From contig NW_026622786.1 of the NCBI RefSeq assembly GCF_023065955.2, forward strand, positions 41,836,938 through 41,900,937: DNA of 64,000 bases, given 5' to 3'. A program made the position numbers and the translations under genes. This stretch comes from Ursus arctos (lineage: Eukaryota; Chordata; Mammalia; Carnivora; Ursidae). The notes under the pieces were generated by a model, which saw nothing but the letters and a program-made list of their open reading frames with translations, was not told the origin of the DNA and ran no database searches. Below, in pieces: positions 10,422 through 22,020 of the stretch; position 1 is the stretch's first letter, and every line of letters begins with the position of its first letter.

Positions 10422-11740
10422 AAATCAAATGAGGGAAAGAACACTATTTTTAAAAATAGGTAAGCAATATTCAACCTAATATCTATGTCCACATTTATTC
10501 TAATTACTTGACATATGCTTGCAGCATAAAACTGTAAATGTATTTTCTTACTAATGTTATTGAAAACGGCAACTGGATAACTAAATAGAATTTGTGGTTT
10601 CAGAAGGATTCTGGTATTCTTTTCTGACAGTGTTTCAAACTAAGGAATTTTTTTATGATAAAATATATCTTTATCCAAAATCTCAAAAATTCTTAAAATT
10701 TTCCTAAAATTTATATTTTTAAATAAAAGTTCTATATGTTATATTTTACCTGTAAAAAGATGTTCTAAGTGAATATTAATTTACTGAAGATGATATATTT
10801 TAATATTACTCTTTAAATATGATTAGCAATCAATAAGAAAAATATCAATTGTTTGAAATTTTCAGTATTATTACGAAGATAACATTAATGGTATGGCCCC
10901 CACCCAAACCAACTGGCCTCGAGGTAGCCACCATTAAATTGAGAAGGGCGGGCTTGGGTAGAAGAAAACAAGTAAGACTTGAAAATGACATCTATGCAAA
11001 ACTTTGAATATATTTACTGGCACATGGAACGGACTAGACGCTACCAGATCAAAAGCGTTCTAAGTTTCTAAGTGAATTGTACTGCCAAATAAACACAATC
11101 CCAACCTGAAAAAGCCTTGGATACTTGAGCATTAAAACATTCCTTAGGACCGCACACTTGCACAAGCAAGAAGCAGGCTGTGAAAGTTGTATGCACTTTC
11201 AAGAATATACTCCCAAATGTCCTCTTCAGGTATAGCCATGGAAAACAGGACATGGAAGACTCTCCCAGAGGATGGACCAAGGGCCATGGACAAGGGAGTT
11301 CCACCAGGAGAGAAAATCAGAATCTAATCAAGGAACTTCCACACCCCACCTTATGAAGGCAGGATACCTTCATAATGCCTGTTCAGGATTTCATATATAC
11401 TAGCAACTAGAAATTGTCCAGTGTCTTGCATTCTTCTGTTTTCCCAAAGAGAGGCTGGGGGAGGTTTATTTTTTAGCATTATCCTGTCCCTGATTCACCA
11501 CTGTACATTGAGAGGGAGAAGGGACGAACAACCTTTTTATTGACAGATCGCCACAAGAAGCCCCATCCAGACACCATATCCGTCATCTGAAGATCTGAAC
11601 TTTGTGCCACTTCATTGACTCCATAGGTCTTTGGGTTGCCCCCTATGAGAAATGGATACGTTCTATGAAAGAAAGGAAGAATGGAATAATTTGTGACCAG
11701 AAGGAAAGACTGTGGAAGATATTGGTTATCAAGTCATCAA
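10422..11740. other. AT-rich intergenic stretch, nothing recognised
   Basis: Strongly AT-rich to about 10880, then more GC-balanced. No exon, tRNA or named repeat seen. Confidence 0.4.
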
Positions 11741-11744
11741 AAAC

Positions 11745-12150
11745 CATTTCCTTTTTCTCCTGGGGCACTGCTAGATTATGCTTACCCGTCTCCCTTGTGG
11801 CTAGACATGGCCATGTGTCAGTTCTGACCAATAAAATGTGAGGAGTAACATCTGTTGCTTCCAGGACTGGCCTGTTTGGCCCCCTGACTCATGACCCTCA
11901 TGCATTTTCCCCTCCAGGTGGCTAGACTGGAGATGATGAGGACAACCTTGGGAGTCGTGGTGTGAACGTGGGGGAGCCACAGGATAGAAGAAACCTCGAT
12001 CCCTGAAAATATGTGTAGAAAGGACACCCTCTAGGAGTGATTGTATTCCACTCTTATCTGAGCAAAAATAAGTATACTTTAATCATATTAACCCCCTGAG
12101 ATTGGGAAGTTTGTTACAATCACTAACGCATATACAGCAGAGGGAACACC
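11745..12150 (+). repeat. Ancient interspersed repeat, class uncertain
   Basis: Contains the series GGCTAGACATGGCCATGTG, CTGACCAATAAAATGTGAG and, near 12090, CCCCTGAGATTGGGAAGTTT with GTTACAATCACTAACGCATA. I know this series from a common old mammalian repeat (transposon or LTR) but cannot name the family safely. Confidence 0.5.
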
Positions 12151-12699
12151 ACAAAGATAGGAGGATTGAAAGAGATGACAAAGCCTGAGAAAGGTGAGGG
12201 GTTCTCTTTAGCTAAAATGTAGGCACAAGAGAGAGAACAGCAAGAAACAAGAGGCTCTTTTTGGCATATTGCTATGGGTCTTAAATGCCATGCAAAATTT
12301 TGGACTTTATTCTCTAGAAATGGGGACCATCAAAAGTTTGACTGATAGATAGATCTTCTATTAAAACTGCTAGAGTGAATGCTGCCAGTAATCTGCCTTT
12401 TTTAAGGCAACTGAGAATCTAACTCTTCCATGCACTGTTGCCCCCCAAAACTGAGAATATAAAATGTGATCACCAAGCTGACAACAGTTTTGCAGTCTTT
12501 AAAGCTGCAACTCCTATCAAAATAGATCCTGCCAAATTCAGTAAGAAAACTGGGAATCAAAAACCTCAGAGGAAAAAGTCAACTTTCAAAAACCTGCTTC
12601 TTTATGAAAGTGGGGGGGGTGTGTGTGATGGGGGGAAGGGGAGGGAGATGTCTTTCTAGGTAATGAATGTTATTCCTGCAACAACACTTAAGATGGGCT

Positions 12700-12840
12700 T
12701 CAGTCAATTCCACATGTACTAAGCTCCTTTCATGTGGCAGGTGTCCTGCTAAGTGTCTACAATAAAAAGATAAATAAATGACTTACCAGGACTTCAAATT
12801 GCAGAGTAATACAATTAGTAGGCATATAAACAGATTAACC
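12700..12840 (-). mobile_element. L2 3'-end fragment, antisense
   Basis: CATGTACTAAGCTCCTTTCA followed by CAGGTGTCCTGCTAAGTGTC and AATAAAAAGATAAATAAATG resembles the antisense L2 3' end. Diverged. Confidence 0.45.
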
Positions 12841-12959
12841 AGTATACATTAGTACACATGCTAGTATTCTTCTTGGGGAAGAATCAGGGATCACAGAACT
12901 TTCTTAGTCTCATACTGAAGATCCCCACTCATCAGACTCAACTTACCATTGTGGACTGA

Positions 12960-13320
12960 AATTTCAGTACTTTTCTTCACACAATCACTTGCTCTCATAC
13001 CTATCCTCCACGCCTTGCCTTCTGCCTCAAATGTTCTCCCTGACCCACTGCTAGCCACTGTTTGAGGTTCTGCTAAGACTCCACCTGTAAAATCTTTCCT
13101 GGTTCCAGCAGGGTGGGTTCTCCCCCTTCTCAGGAGTCCCATTCATGCCCTCTCTCAGGAGGTTACCACTCTGCTTTGCATCATAGCTGTTTTCTGATTG
13201 CTGGTCTTGCCTGATCTCCACCCTAAACTATAAGGCCCCTGAGGACCAGGAATGTTGCTGGTATAGCACCTTGTATGTACACAGTGGACATTTAGTAAAT
13301 ATTCTCTGAATGTTAGATTT
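12960..13320 (+). mobile_element. L2 3'-end fragment, sense
   Basis: Sense L2: CCTCAAATGTTCTCCCTGAC, AATCTTTCCTGGTTCCAGCA, CTATAAGGCCCCTGAGGACC, GGAATGTTGCTGGTATAGCA and the terminal AGTAAATATTCTCTGAATG. A minus-strand 83-codon frame here is chance. Confidence 0.75.
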
Positions 13321-14763
13321 TAAACCCAAAACCTACTCCCTGCAGCTGCGGAGTCTGCACACACCAGTAATCGCTGCATTCTTGGTCCAGAGCCAAACTG
13401 TTGGGTGTATGGTGTTTTCTCATGGGAGGAGAACAATCTTGTAAGAGGGCTCCGTAATGACAGAGGAAATCAAACTAGTGCTTACACCTCTGGTTCTAAC
13501 TAGTGCCTAATTATGTCACAAAAAGACTGTCCAATGGGCCAAAATTCTTGCTTACTGAATAGAAGAGATTGAAATCTCCAAGTTTTCTTTACTGCAAAAC
13601 AATCTTTAATAGAAAAATCTCTATTAATGTCATGTCAGCATTCTCTCTTAAACAACCCAGAGAGGAGAAAATGGGCAGTTGCCTCCCTTTCTAATATCAA
13701 TACCATTAGCAAATGGTATTGACATGAGGGCAATTGGAAATACTGTCTATAATGTTCCCACACTGGTACTGTAAGAGCTGGAAGCTAAAACATGGGGACA
13801 AATCAGCATTATTCAATATGGAATGGTCAAAGCCAAAAGTAGAAAAGATCAATGTCTATAAAATATTGAAGTATACTGAATGTGTTCACTAAGACCTAGA
13901 ATGTAATAAAGGGAATACATGCTTAAAGTTTAAGTGGGGACAAATTTAGGGTAAATGGAAATATGTACAAGTTGTTTTTTTTTTAAGTGGGATGAACTTT
14001 AGGTTTTTATTAACTTAAGAAACAAGAGCAGATAAGAATGAAAATATAAATAAATCCACAGACAGTATCTTCATAAAATATTAATAGTAGAGAGATTTTT
14101 GTGAGTGGTCCCCAGTCTGTTGGGTCCTGGGGCCCCTTGGCTACTGTAATTAGTACAAGGAGACCTTAAATACATACAGTGAGCCCTGTCTGTGGATTGT
14201 ATAAACAATATGCCTAACACATATGTACTACCATTTGACACAAACACAAAAATGCTTTTACTGATGAGGAACAGAATGTCAGAGAGGTTGGGGAAGCCAG
14301 GCAGGCAGATCTAGTAGGGACACATTCTTATGAGAGGAGCTGTCAGAGGGAGGGGAAAACTCTACTTGGGGGGGGGGGGGAGCACATGATCATTGGAAAG
14401 GATCCTGGCAAGAGCACGGGCTTTGAACGTCCCTGAGCAGAAAACAGAGGGCAGAGCCAGCAAGATGGTATAGCCTATGGAGTAAAGGAACCTCTCAGAT
14501 CTTCAGGAAAATTACCATATTCACAAAACTCTTTATGGCTAATTTTTCTGTGGCAAATGGTCAAGGGGCTGGACTTGACCTAGGGCTCATCCCAAACAGC
14601 AAAAAAGTGGAAGTGAAGGGAAGCATGAGGAATTAAAGAGTGGGAAATTCAAGGAAACAGGAGCAGCGCTGTGCCTGTTACAGGTCCTACAAGGGAGCTC
14701 AAGCCTCATGTAATCTGGCGTGGAGGCCTCGGGCAGTATCTGAGTCTCTTACATAAATTCCTT
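13321..14763. other. Intergenic stretch with a 13-base G run
   Basis: No exon. Thirteen consecutive G occur at 14368-14380. A weak antisense MIR-like piece (ACTGATGAGGAACAGAATGT) lies near 14260. Otherwise nothing recognised. Confidence 0.4.
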
Positions 14764-14777
14764 AAAAGTGTTCCTGA

Positions 14778-14822
14778 TACTGTATGGTGACTAACATAAT
14801 ATAATAAAAAATTATTATAAAA
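14778..14822 (+). mobile_element. Extremely short L1 insertion (45 bp)
   Basis: Contains only the terminal bases of a carnivore L1 3' UTR (TGTATGGTGACTAACATAAT, then ATAATAAAA and an A/T tail). Flanked by a perfect 14-bp duplication AAAAGTGTTCCTGA at 14764-14777 and 14823-14836. Its complement appears at the 3' end of the L1 at 46085-46693, which supports the family call. Confidence 0.9.
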
Positions 14823-15139
14823 AAAAGTGTTCCTGAATCCTTAAAAGCTTTTTGTCATTATGTGTTTCTTGGTTGATGGAATAATGAAAAAAAAAGTGTC
14901 ACATTAAAAAAAGTTTAAACTACAGGAGTTCAGAACCACTATTTTCAGAGTAGTGGCCTATTATGACTTAGCTGCACCAGAGAGGGAAGACTGAACTGGG
15001 CCCACTGGAGAACCGTGAAATGCCACGTAGGCCATTATCTTTTCTGAGAGCATCTACAGACCACACTCCAGTCCTAAGTACTGTCAAATAAATAGGAATG
15101 CTGATCACAGGAAAGCTTCTGCTCTCCTTTCCTTGCTCT

Positions 15140-15295
15140 ATCTTACTTAATCCTCACAACCACCTTATATGGAAGTTAACATTACTATACTAATAGTAAA
15201 GATGAAGAAACTGAGGCACAGAATTGACCAAGGTCACACAGCTAATAAGTAGCAGAGCCAGAGTCCAAAACTTTTTGACTGTGAAGCCCGTTAGC
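15140..15295 (-). mobile_element. MIR, antisense
   Basis: AATCCTCACAACCACCTTAT, GAAGAAACTGAGGCACAGAA and CCAAGGTCACACAGCTAATA are hallmark antisense MIR core words. Well preserved for this age class. Confidence 0.88.
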
Positions 15296-15299
15296 ATAA

Positions 15300-15365
15300 T
15301 AATAAATCCATTAGTCAACTACTTATTGGGCATCTACACTGTGCTAGGTGCTAAAATAAACATAT
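15300..15365 (-). mobile_element. L2 3'-end scrap, antisense
   Basis: CTACTTATTGGGCATCTACA and TGTGCTAGGTGCTAAAATAA match the antisense L2 3' terminus. Short. Confidence 0.55.
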
Positions 15366-15374
15366 GATTAGCAA

Positions 15375-15427
15375 ATGTTATATTACTATGTTAGGGTTCT
15401 CCAGAGAAACAGAACCAGTAAGATGTG

Positions 15428-15473
<46 letters not shown>

Positions 15474-15855
15474 TATAGGAATTGGTTCACATGAGTATGG
15501 AGGCTGGCAAGTCCAAATCTGCCGTGATCTTCTTGAAACCCAACAGAGATAGCAGTGGAGTTCCAGTCTGAAGCAGGTGCAGGCCCAGGAAAACTGATGG
15601 TACAGATGGTCCGAAGGCAGTCTACCAGAGGCTTTTTCCTATTACTCCAGGGAAGGTCAATCTTGTTATTCTACTTAGACCTTCAACTGATTGGATGATG
15701 CCCACCCACATTATAGAAGGCAACTGGCTTACCCCTTAAAATATTAATCTCATCAAAAAATATCCTCACAAAAACACCCAAAATAATATTTGACCAAATT
15801 CTGGGCACCCTGTGGCCCAGTCACATCGACACATAAATTAACCATCACAATTACA
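15375..15855. repeat. Ancient retrotransposon 3'-end-like repeat containing an (AC)n tract
   Basis: Begins with GTTAGGGTTCTCCAGAGAAA and ends with CACATAAATTAACCATCACA; between lie GGAGGCTGGCAAGTCCAAAT, GACCTTCAACTGATTGGATG and AATAATATTTGACCAAATTC. This series is a common old mammalian repeat, probably an L1M 3' end, but I do not assign the subfamily. The (AC)n tract sits where related copies carry a simple-repeat segment. Confidence 0.65.
15431..15471 (+). repeat. (AC)20 microsatellite
   Basis: Forty bases of uninterrupted AC within the repeat at 15375-15855. Confidence 0.98.
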
Positions 15856-17362
15856 TTCAAAATGAACTTTCTGTCAACCCTTTCTTATCCTTATAGTACC
15901 TTTATAATTTACATACTTTACTAGTCTGGAATTTAATATAAGTACTTTTTAGTCTCAAATACTTAAGAACCCACAATTCCCTTTATAGCAATTAGGGATA
16001 TAATTTACATTTGTATCTCTTATTTTTAAACTTTAAATTAGATTTTAAATGTAGACTTTCAATTGCTATGTCCTCAGGGAACTCCTAAACTTAATAAGAC
16101 ATAAACTCCAAATTAATGCTTTCGGAATTAAGCTCCTTTCCGATAAAAATCTTACTTAAGTATTTTTGCACATTTACTATTGAGATAAAGATGGGGGAGG
16201 GGAGAGTCTCAGTCACAAAAATGAGTTCTGAGGAGACAGAAAGGGCAATTTAAACCAGGAAGTGACAAAATTACAAACAGCAATTAATAGAATGCCTGGT
16301 TAAAAAATAACTTCAGAGCTATGAGAATGATATCTAGAACCAACAGTGCGTCCTACACCTTGCTGTCCAGAGCTAAGGGTTAGTGCTAGAGTTAGGGGCT
16401 AAGTCTCACTGTTAAGGTTCCCTCGGGCAAGAATCACATCTTTATGTCTCCCCCTCCACCCAACATGAGATACAGTACAGGCCTTGCATAACAGGTGCTC
16501 AATAATCTTTTGAAGTTAAAAAAGAATAGATATTTGGAGAAAAGCAATTTAGCAGAAGGGAGTAAAAGAAAAAAGAAAGGCATGTGCTCTCCAGGCATGT
16601 GATATGGCTTGGTTATAGGCTTATCAGGTAAAAAGGCTGAGATCCCAAGACCTCTTTGGATCTTCAAAGAAGTAGGATTTACATGAAGGCACATTCCCAA
16701 GACTTGATATGCTTACTTAGTTCAAGAAATACTTAAATTCTTCCTTATGGCAATAAAGCATATAAACAATTAGTCATTTAAAAATCCCCACTACATCCCC
16801 CACCTACCTGGCCTTTTTATCCCACCCCTTTAAAAAGCTAGTAATTTCTCTAGGTTATTTAGGAAAAAAGAATCTTCATTTCCAATTCCTCTTTTCTAAT
16901 CTTTCTACTACCTTCAAATATTTAGGCTTTGCTTTTCAGCTTAAAAAAAATCTTTTTTGAAACATACACACTAGGATTTATGTCAATCTCAGTTCTGATT
17001 AGAAATGCAAAGTCAGCTTCACTTTATGTACAGCATTATGGGAATTCCAATGCAATCAGAGGTCAGACATTCCTTCGAAGCCACAAGAATTCTCACACAG
17101 ACATATATATAGCAACCTAAAAACCTTTTCACTTTGTATAGTACATTTTCTGGGAAGAAACCCAAGTTTCATAAACCATCAAAGTTGGTAAAGCAGCCAT
17201 TAAACAAAGCTGTTGTCTCAAAGCTTTCAGAGCAAGAGCAGAACTTCTGGCCTAAAACACAGGGTCCAGATCTTTACATCTGAGAAAAGTGCCTAGAGAT
17301 CCTTCAAATTCCAATATTCTGTATGAGAGAATAGGCACAGCCAATCATGTGAACACAGAGAC
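15856..17362. other. Intergenic stretch, nothing recognised
   Basis: AT-rich. The end of a reverse-strand frame at 16434-16700 and a forward frame at 16929-17120 show no domain. No named repeat seen. Confidence 0.4.
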
Positions 17363-17373
17363 AGCAAATACAG

Positions 17374-17489
17374 GGGCACCTGGCTGGCTCAGATGGTAGA
17401 GCATGTAACTCTTGGGGGTTGTGAGTTCGAGCCCCACACTGGGTGTGGAGATTACTTAAAAATAAGTTCTTTTTAAAAAAAAAAAAAAA
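17374..17489 (+). mobile_element. Short tRNA-Lys-like SINE (old SINEC form)
   Basis: The first ~75 bases resemble tRNA-Lys: GGCTGGCTCAGATGGTAGAG (A-box region), an ACTCTTGG anticodon-arm remnant and GTTCGAGCCCCACACTGGGT (B box and acceptor side). A short linker GGAGATTACTTAAAAATAAG and poly(A) follow. Target duplication AGCAAATACAG at 17363-17373 and 17490-17500 shows it is retroposed, not a tRNA gene. Confidence 0.9.
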
Positions 17490-17772
17490 AGCAAATACAG
17501 AAGGAGAGATTTCATTAGAATGGAGGTGTGGTCAGAGGAGAGTGGAAATCATTAACCCAAGGGTTAGAAGTCACACAGTAATTTTTCTAATCACTCTTAT
17601 AAATGAAATCATAGAATCCTTAGGATTGGAGAAGGTGTTTATAATCTAGATTCTAGACAAAACACTGCATCACATATGAATACCCATATTTTGCTAATTC
17701 AATTCCTATGCGTAGTGAAATGTATTTGGAAATAAGCAAAAAAAAAAAAAAAACTGAATTTAGCATTTTTTT

Positions 17773-17963
17773 TCAAAGATTTTGTTAATTTATTTGACAG
17801 AGAGAGAGACAGCCAGCAAGAGAGGGAACACAAGCAGGGGGAGTGGGAGAGGAAGAAGCAGGCTCCTAGCAGAGGAGCCTGATGTGGGGCTTGATGCCAG
17901 GACATTGGGATCACGCCCTGAGCCGAAGCCAGACGCCTAACAACTGAGCCACCCAGGCGCCCC
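17773..17963 (-). mobile_element. SINEC, ursid-type, antisense
   Basis: Antisense tail CAAAGATTTTGTTAATTTAT, GACAGCCAGCAAGAGAGGGA block and antisense head GAGCCACCCAGGCGCCCC. Target duplication GAATTTAGCATTTTTT at 17756-17771 and 17964-17979. Confidence 0.93.
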
Positions 17964-17979
17964 GAATTTAGCATTTTTT

Positions 17980-18720
17980 AAGTGACTGGCAATTTTACTT
18001 GTAGCTTGAATTTAAAAAGAATGACCTGCGAAAAACCAATGAAGTATGAAACATTTAGGAAGAGAGTTATTTAATTTTTTTCAAATGTTCCAACTATTTT
18101 TAGACTGATTTTAGACAACAGAGAAAGAGGCAAGATTAAAAACTGTAAGGAAGAAGCCTGAAAAAGCTACGTGCACTACTGCTATATAAGATGTGAAACA
18201 CGGTCATGACATGTGTCCCTGCTGCTTCTAGTGCCCACAATGGGATCTCTCCCACACTGACAAAGGTCAGTGGCTTGATCCTTCAAGTTCAGCTAAGGCC
18301 AACAGATGCAGTATTTTATTATAACATTTCTCCCATTTCTTTACAACAGCTATATTTCAAATGATGATTCACTTTTCCCCTGCAGTCCGACAAAGGCTTT
18401 AAGTGAGGAGGTCAGAGATGCTTAACACTTCTTAAGCTTATTTCTGCTAGTCACTTGGTTCAATTATCTAAGCCTTTTTGTTTAATACTGGACAGAAATG
18501 GCCCTGATGAGATCTTCTGGAGAATAATGTGCTGTTTGCCTGGGAGAAATAGCTTTAAAAATTATGTCCTCCTTTAGCTATGAAAATTTATCATTTATGT
18601 CTCTGAAATAAAACACAGCATGAAACAAAACACAAATGTTATCCATGTAACCTTGATTTTCTAGAACAGTCCAAATATCATGTATTAAAGCACAGTATTA
18701 AGTGTCAAATAAAAGAGATT
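17980..18720. other. Intergenic stretch, nothing recognised
   Basis: AT-rich unique-looking sequence; no feature supported. Confidence 0.4.
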
Positions 18721-18724
18721 TTGT

Positions 18725-19000
18725 TAAATAAATTGTAATATATTATACATGGGCAACAATACAGCCATTTAAAAGCTGTGTGGAAGAATAGGAAATGGAA
18801 AATGTAATGTGTTTAGGTTAGAAACCAGGTTATAAAACATTATTAAAGTATTGTACCGATTTTGTAGAGACAGGGAGAGGACTAAAAACTGTACACCAAA
18901 ATAATAATTGTAGTTCTATTTGAATGATAAGATTATATGTGACTTTTACTTTTTCTTTGAACTTTTCCATACTTTTGCTAACTTTTCAATAGAAATGCTG
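18725..19000 (+). mobile_element. Ancient L1 3'-end fragment
   Basis: AATACAGCCATTTAAAAGCT, AGGACTAAAAACTGTACACC-like segment and TTACTTTTTCTTTGAACTTT resemble the 3' UTR of old L1. Diverged; edges approximate. Confidence 0.5.
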
Positions 19001-19149
19001 TCTTATTAAATAGCTTAGAAATAATTGTAAAAAGAAAAGTCACTATTATCCATTCAGCCAAAGATACCCGAAAGAGTTGCACTGTTGCCTATGATCTTTA
19101 TATCTGCATCTTTTCTATGATCTTTGAATGTATTCTTGCCCCTTCTAGT

Positions 19150-19735
19150 TAAATCTGTTATTACTTTCTAATGCTACAGAACAACTTATCCCCAAGCTAA
19201 GCAGGTTATAACAATGCACAATTATTATCTCACAGTTTCTGTGGGTCGTGAGTCTGGGCACAGCATATCTGGATATTGTGCTTCATGGTCTCTCAGTCAT
19301 GGGGTTGGCCCAGGATCTACTCTCATATGAAGGTTCAACTGGGAAAGGATCAACTTGCCAAGCTCATTCAGTGCCTGTGAGCAGCCTTCAGTTCCTCGCA
19401 GGCTGTTGAGCTAAAGACCTCAATTCCTTGCTGAGTGTTGGCCACAGGTTTCTCTCATTTCCTCATCACATATCCCTCTCCCACATAGCAGCTTACTTCA
19501 TCAAAGTGTGCAGGCCAAGAGGACGACAACAACGATCTTCCAGCAAGATGGAAGTCACCATATTTTGTAACTGAATCACAGAAGTGACAGCCCATCATCT
19601 TTGCACAGCTACTGCTTAGAACCAAGTCATTAAGTCCAGCCCACACTCAAGGGGAGAAGATTATGCAAGGACATGAATACCAATTAGGTGGGAATCATTG
19701 GGAACCATCTTAGAAGTCTGCCTACATTACTCTAT
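19150..19735 (+). repeat. Ancient interspersed repeat, class uncertain
   Basis: Begins ATTACTTTCTAATGCTACAG, continues TAACAATGCACAATTATTAT, ATCTCACAGTTTCTGTGGGT and AAGGTTCAACTGGGAAAGGA, and ends near AGAAGTCTGCCTACATTAC. It matches in order a common old mammalian repeat with a 'cagaacaaattacc...' head and a 'tctgcctacca' end. Probably an L1M 3' end or LTR; not named. Confidence 0.6.
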
Positions 19736-20019
19736 TTAACCTTTTTGTAATTTCTCTAAAACACCTTAGAATCTGTCTCTCAAATGTCTTCCTTCATAGA
19801 CTATAAATTTATAAAATCAGATATAACAAAAATCAAGTTTTGTTTTATTCCTTAAGGTTTTTAGAGAAAATAATTTTTAAAAAATTTTAATGATAAATTG
19901 ATGGATTTTTTTGTATGTGTATGTCTTTCAGGGATTTTGTATTCCTTTAATGGGAAAAAGAAAAACTCTATCACCATGTTACTTATAATACTGACAAGCT
20001 ATTTTAAAAACTTCAATTT

Positions 20020-20330
20020 TCAGTGTATATAAATTATGATACAATCATCAGAGAGAATAAGACTTAATGATTAAAACTGTGTTGTGGAAAAACACTTATG
20101 ACATTAGAAACACCTATATTGTTAAATGAAAAAAATCAAGATCTAAAGCAATATACAGAGCATGACCACAACTTGTTAAAATACATAAGTAAACGAATAG
20201 GAATACTACTGGAAATATGCACAATAAAATATTAACAATGATTATCTTTGGGTATTAATATCTCAAGTAATTTTTCCCCTTCACAATATCTTCAGAATCT
20301 GAGTATTTTATTAAATTATATTTATTATTA
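20020..20330 (+). mobile_element. Ancient L1 3'-end fragment
   Basis: TATAAATTATGATACAATCA, TGTTAAATGAAAAAAATCAA, CAGAGCATGACCACAACTTG and ATTATCTTTGGGTATTAATA follow the order of the old L1 ORF2 end/3' UTR. Confidence 0.65.
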
Positions 20331-20507
20331 TTTAAAAGTCATAGTGTTTTCTTCTTTCCTCTCAACAAAGTAAAACCTAAAATTAATATATTTATTGATA
20401 GCATTTAATTAATACATGTGACCAATATCATCCACAAATTCCTAATAGAATCTGAATAATCCTTATAATATCGATCCTTATAATACCAAATTTTGAAATT
20501 CAAGTAA

Positions 20508-20934
20508 TACAGATTTTTTTTTTGAGAGACAAAGAGAGAGTGTGCACACGCAAGGCTGGGAGGGGCAGAGGGAGAGAGAGAACCTTTTTCTCTTAAGATT
20601 TTATTTACTTATTTATTTTAGAGAGAGACAGCACGCATGTGGGTGAAGGGTGGGGGAGAAGAGGAGGGAGAATCTCAAGTAGACTCTGCATTGAACATGA
20701 AGCCTAACACAGGGCTTGATCTCATGACCCTGAGATCATGACCTGAGCTGAAGCCAAGAGTCAGATGCTTAACTGACTGAGCCACCCAGGTGCCCCTGGA
20801 AGAGGGAGAATCTCAAGCAGGCTCCACGCCCACCACAGAGCCTGAAGTGGAGCTCAGTCGCACAACCCTGATATCAATACCTGAGCCAAAATCAAGAGTG
20901 GGATGCTTAACCAACTAAGTCACTGAGGTGGCCC
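20508..20934 (-). mobile_element. Older SINEC, antisense, split by a second SINE
   Basis: The left part (20508-20587) holds the antisense tail (T-run, GAGAGACAAAGAGAGAG) and the right part (20798-20934) the antisense body and head, ending AACTAAGTCACTGAGGTGGC. The short direct repeat TCAAGTAA at 20500-20507 and 20935-20942 is its probable target duplication. Confidence 0.8.
20588..20797 (-). mobile_element. Younger SINEC inside a SINEC, antisense
   Basis: Complete antisense SINE from TCTTAAGATTTTATTTACTT to GAGCCACCCAGGTGCCCC, interrupting the SINE at 20508-20934. Confidence 0.85.
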
Positions 20935-20969
20935 TCAAGTAAAATGAATTCAAAAGTTGTAGAATATTG

Positions 20970-21156
20970 GGGCACCTGGGTGGCTCAGTCAGTTAAGTTT
21001 CTGCTTTCAGCTCAGGTCATGATCCCAGAGTCCTGGGATCAAGTCCCACATCAGGCTCACTGCTCAGCAGGTTGCCTGCTTCTGCCTCTCCCTCTGCTGC
21101 TCCCTCCTGGTTGTGCGTTCTCTCTCTCTCTCTCTCTCTCTCGTAATTGTTTTTTT
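20970..21156 (+). mobile_element. SINEC with (CT)n body
   Basis: Head GGCACCTGGGTGGCTCAGTC, body with CTCTGCTGCTCCCTCC, then a pure CT run (21117-21142) and no clear poly(A). Perfect 16-bp target duplication AAGTTGTAGAATATTG at 20954-20969 and 21157-21172. Confidence 0.93.
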
Positions 21157-21172
21157 AAGTTGTAGAATATTG

Positions 21173-22020
21173 AGAAAGCTTCAATGATCTTACACAGTAA
21201 AGAAAATATTATCTGTTAATACTAAGAACAAAAAGGAATCTGGAATTCCTCCAGATTAAATCACTTTGGAGCATAAGGTGAGTGGAGAATAAGTTAATAC
21301 AGCTTTCACACAAATTTTTTTCATTTGAGTGTCTACTCTGTGCAAGTAGATACCTCTATAGCTCTAAATTCAATTTGTTAGCTCAAAAACATAAAATTCA
21401 AGTTACATATAGAATTTTCCTGTTTGCTACATTAAATCCTTTTTAAATGTCTAACATTTCCTAATTATTGAATTTGTGTTACCACCTTAAACTTTTGATA
21501 GAAGTTACTTCCTTTTGAATTTCCAATAAACCAGCCTCCTTCCATTTTTTGTCATATTATGGGAAGCAGACCAAAAATTAAAACAGAAAGCCCACTCATC
21601 ACCTAGAAAACACGGTTAAATTCCAAGTTCAGTTCCTCCACAACTTCTAACAGATACAATTCATTTACTTAAAAAATTCTTTTTAATTTTTTAAGGGACT
21701 AAATAGAAAATGAAGAAAAAAAATTAAAGGAGAAACTTCCCAAAGCTCTCTGAGGACAAAGTTAACCATGTAAAATTGTCCAACCAATCTTTTCTCATAA
21801 ATATTATCAGTTCTATTATATCCTTCATGACTACATTTTGATATAGCCACTGTCTTCTTTGAATAATTTCCTTTTCTGACTACAGAAATAATACATAATC
21901 ATTGTTGAGATTTGGAAAATAGACAAAGGTACAAGAAAGAACAATTTTACTGCCCAGATTTTACTGTTAGTATTTTTATTATTACCTTTGTTTTTTTCTT
22001 TTTTTTTTTTCTTTTTTGTC
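21173..22020. other. AT-rich intergenic stretch
   Basis: No exon. Near 21840-21945 the words AATTTCCTTTTCTGACTACA and TTGAGATTTGGAAAATAGAC suggest an old L1 3'-UTR scrap, not certain. Confidence 0.4.

Noticed and set aside
17374..17489. tRNA-Lys gene
   Set aside because: The tRNA-like shape is good, but a retroposon linker, poly(A) tail and an 11-bp target duplication show it is a SINE.
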